Both the position numbers and the translations under genes were made by a program. This document shows, one piece after another, positions 56,292-64,000 of a DNA stretch of 64,000 bases. The DNA comes from Malachius bipustulatus. Taxonomy: Eukaryota > Arthropoda > Insecta > Coleoptera > Melyridae. Location: the NCBI GenBank assembly GCA_910589415.1, contig OU342637.1:38346162-38410161 (forward strand), in the 5' to 3' direction. The notes under the pieces were generated by a model. That model was not told the origin of the DNA and made no database searches. It worked only from the letters and a program-made list of their open reading frames with translations. Every line of letters starts with the position of its first letter. Position 1 is the stretch's first letter.

Positions 56292-59200
56292 GTGGCCTCA
56301 AGGCGCTCACGTGAAACGATTTTTTCGCTGGAAAGGGGGAACTTCACCACCCAGTTAAGATTTAGTTTGATTCATCTGAATGCTCAGAGCATAAGAAATA
56401 AAGTGTTGGACCTTGAAGCATTCCTCAGCAGTCATAGTGAGGCCAATATTTTGAGTGTAAGTGAGACTTGGTTATGTAGTGATGAGGCTGATGTGTACTG
56501 TTTGGATGGTTGGAGGTTGGCCTCACATTATAGTAGAAGAGACCACATTCATGGAGGGGTGGCCTTATTTGTACGTGACTTGGATTTTGTGCCTGTTGAC
56601 GAGATTAACAAACTGTCGGAGGAGATGGTGTGTGAGGTTTCAGCTGTTAAACTTCTGATATGTGATGTTTACGTTTTGTCATGCTATAGATCGCCTTCTA
56701 GTGACTTATATAGTTTTATACATGTCCTTGAGAAGATGTTAACCACACTGGACTCTGTAACTAGAATTATTCTAGCGGGGGATTTTAATGTGAATTTTGT
56801 TGCAGATGACTCTAAGTCGGATGTATTATGTAATTTTTTAGCTACTTTTAATCTTGTAATGGTGAACAAACATCCAACAAGGGGACGAAGCTGTCTTGAC
56901 AATGTTTTTATTAACTTTGATTGTGATGAACTACGCAGTGAGGTAAGCCCTGTTGAATTTTCTGACCATGATAATGCTGTTGTGTTATCCTTTAAATTGA
57001 ATAAACACATATCGGGAAACTCTATTGACGAGTATAGGCATAGACCTATAACTGAGAGAGGCTTATGCGCATTCAATGATATTTTGTCGCAGCGGCCGTT
57101 GACTTTGGTGGGGGAGACGGGAGTTGATGTGCGCAGGAGGTTTGACCATTTTATGAATGAGCTGAGCTCTGCTTTTACAGCTGCTTTTCCTGAGAGGTCT
57201 TATAAAAGCGTCAGGAAAGATGCGGGAGTCATCTGGTTTACAAGTGAATTGAGAGAGCTTCGTGACAGGTTGGTATTTTTTAGCGAACTATTCAATATGC
57301 ATGGAGGTGAACAGCTCGGGCTTATTAGAAATAATTTGAGAAGTTTTTATCGTTTTAAATTACGAGAGGCAAAAAAAAGGCTCATAGTGACGTAATTGTT
57401 AACTCTAAGAATGTATCGAGAACAATGTGGAATTTCATAAATGCAAGACGTGGGAAGACAGTTGGACAAATTTCAGAAACTATAACAGCTGATGATTTCA
57501 ATGATTATTTTGTTTCTTTTCCCAAACAGCTTACTGAGGCTTTGTCTGTAGATTGTGATTCGTCTTCTGATGTTTCTGTTGGCCTCAATGGTTGCTTTTC
57601 CTTCAGAAGTGTATCTCCTGAAGAAGTAGAGAGTGTAATACGCTCACTTAAGACAAGCAAGTCTACTGATATTTATGGGTTTTCATCTTATCTGATCAAA
57701 AGCAGTGTTAATTCTCTTACTGCTCCTTTGACTGAGCTTGTGAATGCTTGCATTGAGAATGGCATTTTCCCAGACTGCTGTAAGGTATCTAAAGTCATAC
57801 CTTTGTACAAGAAAGGAAGTAGAGATATGATTTCTAACTATAGACCAATTTTCTTAATACCTGTTATTGGAAAAATAATTGAAAAACTACTGAGTAAACA
57901 ATTAACTGATTATTTTGAACCTAATTTGTTTAGTTCTAGCCAGTATGGCTTCCGTAAACACCGCGGTACTGATGATGCTCTGGTTGATTTTGTAGATTAC
58001 ATTATAGGTTGTTTCGAATCCGGTTTGTTTTCCTTTTCCTTATTTTGCGATGTTTCAAGAGCGTTTGACTGTGTTCCCCATGGTAGGCTTTTGGATAAGC
58101 TTGGGAGATATGGATGTGATGAAAAAAGCGTGAGTTTGTTCTTATTTGAAGGATCGTTGCCAGCGCGTGTTCTTGGGCGGAAAGTGGTCGGATGAGAGGT
58201 CTTGCAATATTGGTGTTCCCCAGGGATCGGTCTTGGGACCGTTATTGTTCCTTATATACAGGGTGTCCCAGACTTAATTGACCAGGCCATATCTCATATA
58301 CAGGTTGAGATAATCGAGCCGAATAAAAGGCATATTATTATAATTTTTCAAGCTGTATAACATGACAGCATGAAAACAACCTCCACTCCAACATCCCCTA
58401 AGTTGCAGCCCCCACCCTTAAAAAAATGAATAGCACCCTGTATATATTTTTGTATATTCAAAACCAGTATTCGATTCTCTATTCAGATGATTTTTCAGAT
58501 TCAAAATTGGTTCAGAAATAACCAAGAAAAAGTTCATCAAGGTGGTCATGACTTTTTATCTTAACTTTACCTGAATGACTTTAGCTGCCAAAATTTATCA
58601 ATATTTTGGTCATAGTTTTTAATTAGCAGGTCACAGTCATCATTAAGGTTCATGATAAAGTGCTTTATCTCTTGTTTTATTTTTTAAAATTTCCCAACAA
58701 ATCAGAATTATCAAATAAATTGTTTGGACTTTAATATAATAATAACTATCACCTGCCTGTTAAAAACTATGAATAAATTTTGACAGCAAAAGTCATCCAG
58801 AGAAAGTTAAGATAAAAAGTCATGACCACCTTGATGATCTTTTTCTTGGTTATTTCTAAACCAATTTTGAATCTGAAAAATCATCTGAATAGAGAATCGA
58901 ATACTGGTTTTGAATATACAAAAATATATACAGGATGCTATTCATTTTTTTAAGGGTGGGGGCTGTAACTTAGGGGATGTTGGAGTGGGGGTTGTTTTCA
59001 TGCTGTCATGTTATACAGCTTGAAAAATTATAATAATATGCCTTTTATTCGGCTCGATTATCTCAACCTGTATATGAGATATGGCCTGGTCAATTAAGTC
59101 TGGGACACCTGTATATAAATGACTTGCCTTCTCAACTCACCGACTTCCATACACTAATGTTTGCTGATGATACAAATGTCTCTGTTACACAGGATACTTT

Positions 59201-60002
59201 CTCTGGTTCTTCTGATCTCTGTGATAGGGCCGGTGCAAGGGCAAGAGAGTGGTTTGGTAGGAATGGATTGGTAATGAACAGTGATAAGACTGTTAAAGTT
59301 ATTTTTACCCTTCGCAATCGGCTTGAGGGTGAGTATAAGACTAGTGCTAAATTTCTTGGTATTCATATGGATGGAAGTCTGAGATGGCATCTTCATGTAA
59401 AAAGCTTGTCATCGAGACTTTCAAGAACGCTTTACCTGTTTCGGAGCTTGTCGGTGTGTCTCAGTGTGGCTGCCTTGAGGTGTGCATACTTTTCTCTTTT
59501 CGAGTCTGCTTTGAGCTATGGAGTACTGGTGTGGGGAAGTTGCGCAGGGAGCTGCACCATTTTCGGTCTTCAAAGGAAGGTGATCAGGCTTATCGCTTGT
59601 TTAAAGCCTAGGGAGGAATGTAGATCGGTTTTCGTGGATCTTCGTATTCTGACACTTCCATCTCTGTATATCTTTCGTGCATTAATCTTTGCTTATAAAA
59701 ATAAGTCAAGACTTGTTAGAAACCTGGATGTTCATAGTTATCAGACTAGGGGTAGATTTATGTTCCGGCATGATTTCTGTCGTCTCTCTGCATCGCACAG
59801 GAGTCCACGCTACGTTGCCTTAAAGTTTTTTAATAAGTTACCAGATTTTATTCAAAACTATAGTCTTAATGCTTTTAAAACTTCTATTAAGGAGTTTCTT
59901 GTGCGTAAGGCTTTTTACTCTATTCAGGAGTTTCTGGAAAGTAACATTGATCAGGACAGCTTTGCTTCTAACGGCACAGTGTTGGAGATTGATGATTTGT
60001 AG
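56292..60002 (+). pseudogene. LINE ORF2: APE endonuclease and reverse transcriptase, broken
   Basis: The endonuclease lies at 56370-57020 with HLNAQSI, SETWL, SCYRSPS, AGDFNVNF, TRGRSCLDNVF and SDHDNAV. The linker ends at a frameshift in an A8 run (57371-57378). RT follows: KSTDIYGFSSYLIK, NYRPIFLIPVIGKI, QYGFRKHRGTDDAL, motif A LFCDVSRAFDCVPH, then a second frameshift near 58174 and motif B NIGVPQGSVLGPLLF. A palindrome interrupts it at 58259-59111. Then come the catalytic LMFADDTNV (about 59160) and the thumb region to the stop at 60000-60002. No ATG precedes the endonuclease in this frame. The frame overlaps ORF1 by 67 bases, which leaves the start mechanism open. Confidence 0.88.
58259..59111. 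mobile_element. palindromic CAGGGTG element, 853 bp, TA target, inside LINE RT
   Basis: It starts CAGGGTGTCCCAGACTTAA and ends with its complement (GGGACACCTG), with TA at 58257-58258 and 59112-59113. Halves are near-perfect inverted copies meeting near 58685. Removing the element and one TA restores the RT reading frame through the conserved LxINDLP block. No coding content. Confidence 0.92.
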
Positions 60003-60094
60003 TGGTTATGTATATTGATTATATCTGTGATATTTTTTTGTGATTGTACTACCTACCGACGAGTGTAAAAAAACTTTGTTTTTATTAGCACAAT

Positions 60095-60119
60095 AAAGTA
60101 AACTAAACTAAACTAAACA
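60095..60119 (+). repeat. (AACTA)n 3' tail of the LINE
   Basis: AGTAAACTAAACTAAACTAA follows an AATAAA at 60091. Such short tandem tails mark the 3' ends of several non-LTR lineages. Confidence 0.7.
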
Positions 60120-60400
60120 AGTTAGGAAAATACACAAATAATGTACTTTTTGAATATAAAATAAAAAACTTGAATCAATTATATTAATTTACTTTTAATA
60201 AATACATAGCAGGTAATTAAAATATATCGGTACGTTTATTTTTATTAAAATATTAAAATATAGGTAGGTAAATGAAAAATATTTTTCGTCAATTCGTCGG
60301 TTATTCGGTATCGTAGTAGTGTGTCAGAAACCAGCCAAAGATTCTGGACTTGAGAATGTTTTACACAAGATACTTTTCAGTTTTCGCTTCTGGCCCAAAA

Positions 60401-60979
60401 TTATCCCTCATTATCAATAACCGCTACTGCATCCTGCTTAGAATCAGAATCATCTTCAGCGCTCTGATTTTAATAAGATTTTCACCATGTCTATTTGTTT
60501 CGTCCAGTCCTCCGAAATAAGTTATTCACAATGATAATTAATTTTGTCACATATGTCAGGTGTACTTACATTTTGAAAGCTCTTCAAGACATACATTCTT
60601 TACTTTATCCTTAGAGGGAAGCTGCTAATTTACGTGCTTGTATAGTGAAGTTTACAATACCCCCATGTCATTTCGATTGAGTTGTATTGGAAATAGATTA
60701 TTGCAAATCTTCCGGAAACACAAAAATTTCATAATCAGTGCCTTTTTTATATAGGCTGCCCAAGGGTGTAATATAAAATTTGTCCTGTCTAATAATACTT
60801 GCTAATGCCACGGTCTGACTACTATGAGAGACAGTAATTACCAGCAATTTAGCAGATACAGATACACATACTCAATACTTACATTCCAAATATATTTCAC
60901 CTTCAGAACGACTTAAATGTTTGCTCAAGTTTGGACTTTCCGGATCATTGAAATGCTTTCTTAATGCGTGTTTATTCAT
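60401..60979 (-). pseudogene. unidentified multi-exon gene, decayed
   Basis: Separate open pieces on the minus strand look like exons of one gene. 60979-60883 (MNKHALRKHFNDPESPNLSK...) ends at a perfect GTAAGT. About 60828-60570 has SQTVALASIIRQDKFYITPL and KGTDYEIFVFPEDLQ, then after two stops GGIVNFTIQARKLAASL and, one frame on, KDKVKNVCLEELSK, ending at another GTAAGT (60569-60564). 60509-60401 has DWTKQIDMVKILLKSE and, one frame on, an acidic end AEDDSDSKQDAVAVIDNEG with TAA. Exon phases do not all agree, and stops and frameshifts are present. I do not recognise the protein. It could be a host pseudogene or a gene carried by an element. Confidence 0.4.
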
Positions 60980-61751
60980 CTAAAGATGTAATTTTCGTAA
61001 TTTTGCTCTTTCGAAATTTAAAATGTCAAAAATTTAATAATTTTATTTGTCAGTTTGACAAAAATTGATCAGAGTAAAAAATCATCCTAGATAGATATCC
61101 TACTACTAAAACTTCAATTAGACAACATGGCTGTTAATCAGCTGAGACACTTTGAGTGATTTGACAAATATGTCAGTGTATACTTAACCTTTAATATCTC
61201 GATCAGCTGATATTGTCAATCGAGATCTAGGGAGTTTTCATTTTCGCAAACCTAAAAACAAAAGTTCATGGCCACCTAGTTCTTTTTTAATATGTGAACG
61301 GTGTAGGTAAATATGTCTCCTGCAATGTCGTTTTGTTTCAAAATCCCTCTCAGGAATTTAAGTTCTTTATCAACAATTATTATTGTCGTACATTAACTGC
61401 AGCAGAGAGAGAAAAGTTTGTCATTTGTTGTAACGTTTTACTAACACCCTCCCCGTACCCGTACAGTGAAAACACAAGAATTAAGAATTCAATACGTAAT
61501 TTAACGGAAGCATATACCATACCATACCATAGAGCTGAGTTGCGCTGAGGCCAGTGATGTGCCGTATTCTTTACCTCTATATTCTTTACGCGACTCCTTA
61601 CGGGTAAAGAATGTAAAGAAAGAAAAGTACGTAAAGAATGTAAAGAAAACAAACAATAAACTATTCAAATTTATAATTATTATTTCTTAAGGAGTTAATA
61701 ATAATTTATGTATCTAATTAATTAGTACTAAATAATAATAAGTAATGTATG
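60980..61751. other. non-coding spacer with a hAT-like end
   Basis: CAGTGATGTGCCGTATTC at about 61552 resembles the terminus of a hAT element; no partner end was found. Tandem GTAAAGAATGTAAAGAAA runs follow at 61600-61650. No gene is supported. Confidence 0.4.
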
Positions 61752-61948
61752 TGTTGAATATAATAATATAATATAAAATGTAGGTATGATCAAGTAGATG
61801 ATGGGTTGTCGTTGTTAGGCAAATTTGTTTTTAGTATGTAAACAAGTTATGATTAATTATGAAGTGTCGTGTAGTTATTATGAATATTAAATATTTTTGA
61901 GTTCATCGTTTGCTCTTCTTGTCCTGAATAAGTCCTCAATCGTCAAAA

Positions 61949-61965
61949 GGTTATGGGCCCAGTAC
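61949..61965 (+). other. copia-type primer-binding site
   Basis: AGGTTATGGGCCCAGTA matches the unusual copia PBS, which uses a fragment of initiator Met tRNA instead of the tRNA 3' end. Confidence 0.65.
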
Positions 61966-62029
61966 GACAGGACAACTAACAGGACAAAGAATATAATTTA
62001 AATAGAGAACGGAAGAAGAAAAATTTAAA

Positions 62030-62620
62030 TTGTGTGTTTTTGATGGAAATAATTTTGGCAGCTGGAAGTTTAGAATAGAAGCGATTTTGGACCAGCATGA
62101 TTTGAAATGTTTCATTGAAACCAGTTGCGAAGTGTTGATGAAGCAAGCAAAAGATGAAAAAGAGAAGGCAGCTTTTAAAAATCAAGAGAAGAAATGTAAA
62201 GCTATAATAATTAATCATATAGCTGATTCACAGTTAGAGCATATTAAAGATAAAAGGAATGCTAAGGATATATTTGATACATTGATGAAATTGTTTGAGA
62301 GATCTAGTATATCCAATCAATTATATGTAAGGAAGAAACTTTTGATGATGAGATACAATGATAATGAAAACATGAGTAGTTATCTGTTGAATTTTGATAA
62401 GACTGTTCGAGAATTGAAAGAAGCAGGTGCAAAAGTCGAAGAACTTGATGTGGTGTGTCATTTACTATTAAGCTTACCAAAGTCTTATGAAGCAATCGTG
62501 GCAGCATTAGAAACTGTGGAGCAGGATAAATTGAGCTTAGAGTGTGTCAAGGCTAGGTTAATGGATGAATTTAATGCAACCCTTCCTTCGCTCGATCTTA
62601 AAAAATTTTTTTTTAACTAA
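62030..62620 (+). pseudogene. copia Gag fragment
   Basis: About 196 residues in one frame with the Ty1/copia Gag pattern: FDGNNFGSWKFRIEAIL near the start, then DIFDTLMKLFERSS, LYVRKKLLMMRYNDNENMSSYL, and VCHLLLSLPKSYEAIVAALE. Gag packages element RNA into particles. The frame opens without an ATG (a TAG lies just upstream), and the protein stops before the CCHC knuckle, so it is truncated at both ends. Confidence 0.75.
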
Positions 62621-64000
62621 CCAGGCCAAAGAAAAGGAAAACTAAAAAAATGAGCGAAAGGAAGGTACCTTACCCTCTGATCCCGTTTGGGTACCTTCAA
62701 ATTTGTTTGTACCCAAAGCAGGACAGAGGGCGTAAAAATTAAAAGAAAATGATGATGAAACTACAAATTCGCTAACATGATCGTCTAAATATAAAAAAAA
62801 TATAAGATTCAAAATTTAAATAACTGACCTGCCCTACGTTGTGTCTTTTTAAATTCAGGCCACACAGATACTAAAATAAAACTCACATTAAAAAAAAAAT
62901 AACAATTTATTGGACTTCTCCAATTAACAACATTAACTTTCCCAGCAAATGAGATATTGTATTGTGAGATAAATAAATACAAATAGGATTCTTCCTTTAT
63001 CAACTACATACAATTTTTGAAAACAGAACAGTAATAAAACTAAATGCTGGATCCAGGTAGGACCACCATACTCTTCATAGAAATTTAATTAAAAATGATT
63101 TCCTAACCTTACTTAAATTGGCCAATTTCTATTTTATTCTCTTAAAATTTTATCTTAATGATTATTTAAAAATAACTATTTTCTTCAAACGTCAGTAAAT
63201 CAGACATTACTCGACTCAGTAGCCGGTCTCAAAGTTTCACTTTTCCTCCGCCGGAGCTAAAGTGTTGCCAAGCAACACTTTACCTCCGCCGGAGCTAAAG
63301 TGGTGCCATAGCAACATCAACATACAAACACATACCTGTATTAAGAATCAACTATTGAAATTTTATTAATGTAGGCCCGTATATTCATCAATAAAATTCA
63401 ACCTAAGATATGAAAACTCTCTAGTTTATTATTATCTAATAAGGTTAAAAGGAATTTGGTATTAATCAAACATAATCTTTGGAAAATCTACACCGAAACG
63501 AAGTAATTCTGTGAAACGTCATAATTATACCCGAAGCCGGACGGTCGACAGTCGGCTTCAGTCGAGTCGAGCTCGTGCTCGGCTCAGTCGGTTCAAACGT
63601 CAGAAAAAAGTTGGGTTATTGCGAGGTAAACAAAAATAATTATTATTCCGTATTGAAATTTGAATATTGAACACAAGGATAATAATTATAACCATATAGG
63701 TACCTAGGTACATAAAGGAATCCAACATCTTATATTTTTATTATTAGGTAAGTATTAGTGCATAGTTATGACCTACATATTTAACATTCAACTTCTGACT
63801 GACTGGCATCATCATTAACAGAAAATGAAAAAATTGACCAAGCAGGGTCTAGCAAGAGGTAGGTAGATGTTATCATTAATTTTATAACTTACTTACAAAC
63901 TTTTATAACGTTTTTAATTTTGATTTTGCGATGATTAGTAGTTTAGTTACATAATTATTATTTTATTATTTTTCTTTAATAATTTCAATAATAATTTCTC
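62621..64000. other. non-coding end of window
   Basis: No gene is supported. CCTCCGCCGGAGCTAAAGTG occurs twice at about 63246 and 63284, separated by a small hairpin (AAGTGTTGCC/AGCAACACTT). A GC-rich patch of GTCGG and TCGAG motifs lies at 63530-63600. The last kilobase is AT-rich. Confidence 0.5.

Larger units (their letters stand above)
44341..56358 (+). pseudogene. LINE ORF1, split after codon 5 by the LTR element
   Basis: The ATG at 44341 starts a Gly/Ala-rich head, MAGGD. The frame resumes at 55278 in the same phase once the insertion and one ACGG copy are removed. Zinc ligands follow at once (CKVICKFC, CENCEGVLHRYCC), a PHD-like cluster as in the relic at 13180. Then come a coiled-coil stretch (ELLKQLSKEVGYLKQILVAK), a Lys-rich linker, and the C-terminal domain NFVFLHVYRLDPQT...SVWPQGAHVKRFF. 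This domain is typical of insect LINE ORF1 proteins, which bind the element's RNA. Apart from the insertion no break is seen up to the stop at 56356-56358. ORF2 overlaps by 67 bases in the -1 frame. Confidence 0.8.
44045..60119 (+). mobile_element. CR1/Jockey-type LINE interrupted by an LTR element and a palindrome
   Basis: The parts in order are a 5' leader (about 44045-44340), ORF1 start (44341-44357), the LTR element (44358-55273 plus the TSD copy 55274-55277), the rest of ORF1 (55278-56358), ORF2 with APE endonuclease and RT (56292-60002, split at 58259-59111), a short 3' UTR and an (AACTA)n tail at about 60095-60119. ORF2 has no RNase H. Short repeated 3' tails and this ORF1 type are usual in CR1/L2/Jockey-like elements; the exact clade is not resolved. 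Confidence 0.8.
61752..62620 (+). mobile_element. copia-like element, 5' fragment
   Basis: The parts are a putative LTR (61752 to about 61946, TGTTGAATA...CGTCA), a primer-binding site AGGTTATGGGCCCAGTA (61949-61965) like that of Drosophila copia, which pairs with an internal part of initiator Met tRNA, and a gag frame (to 62620). No pol follows. At 62578-62670 an inverted repeat (CCTTCCTTCGCTC / GAGCGAAAGGAAGG) marks a break or another insertion. Confidence 0.65.

Overview
This is nuclear DNA from an insect. It is AT-rich and non-coding over most of its length, has short introns with GT..AG borders, and carries many transposable elements of types found in arthropods. The order of insect cannot be fixed from the sequence. 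The best host gene is the 3' part of casein kinase 2 beta (three + strand exons, 11025-14977). A 12-finger C2H2 zinc-finger gene (minus strand, 34219-35775) is the second. A decayed multi-exon gene at 60401-60979 may be a third.

Region 1-11 kb: the 5' part of a Ty3/Gypsy element (minus; gag, protease, start of RT) is followed by an I-like LINE (minus) with ORF1, endonuclease, RT, RNase H and a C-terminal zinc finger. The LINE is split by a 2.4-kb hAT element with an exact 8-bp target duplication, and that hAT is itself split by a second 1-kb element with its own 8-bp duplication. Region 11-17 kb: the CK2-beta exons, whose last intron holds a foldback element made of minisatellite arms and a LINE ORF1 relic. 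Downstream lies an RT relic cut by a palindromic element. Region 17-20 kb: a complete Tc1/mariner-group transposon of DD82E (Sailor-like) type with a full-length transposase. Region 20-31 kb: nested palindromic elements bounded by CAGGGTG...CACCCTG at TA targets, in places three deep.

Region 30-44 kb: RT relics, a hammerhead-like ribozyme motif, the zinc-finger gene, two THAP-type elements joined head to tail through one shared 7-bp duplication, and a 5.8-kb element with TTAGGTTGTCC ends. That element carries a decayed THAP gene, a decayed SWIM-finger gene and an almost intact R2-like RT gene with a restriction-like endonuclease end. Region 44-60 kb: a CR1/Jockey-type LINE whose ORF1 is interrupted after five codons by a 10.9-kb non-autonomous LTR element. 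Its 2780-bp LTRs are almost identical, its PPT and TG..CA ends are clear, and only a gag fragment and an integrase tail remain. The LINE's RT is further split by an 853-bp palindrome. Region 60-64 kb: the decayed gene and the 5' end of a copia-like element with a PBS.

The layout is mostly elements inserted into elements. In several cases removing the insert restores a reading frame or a palindrome to the base, so the termini, target duplications and relative ages can be read directly.
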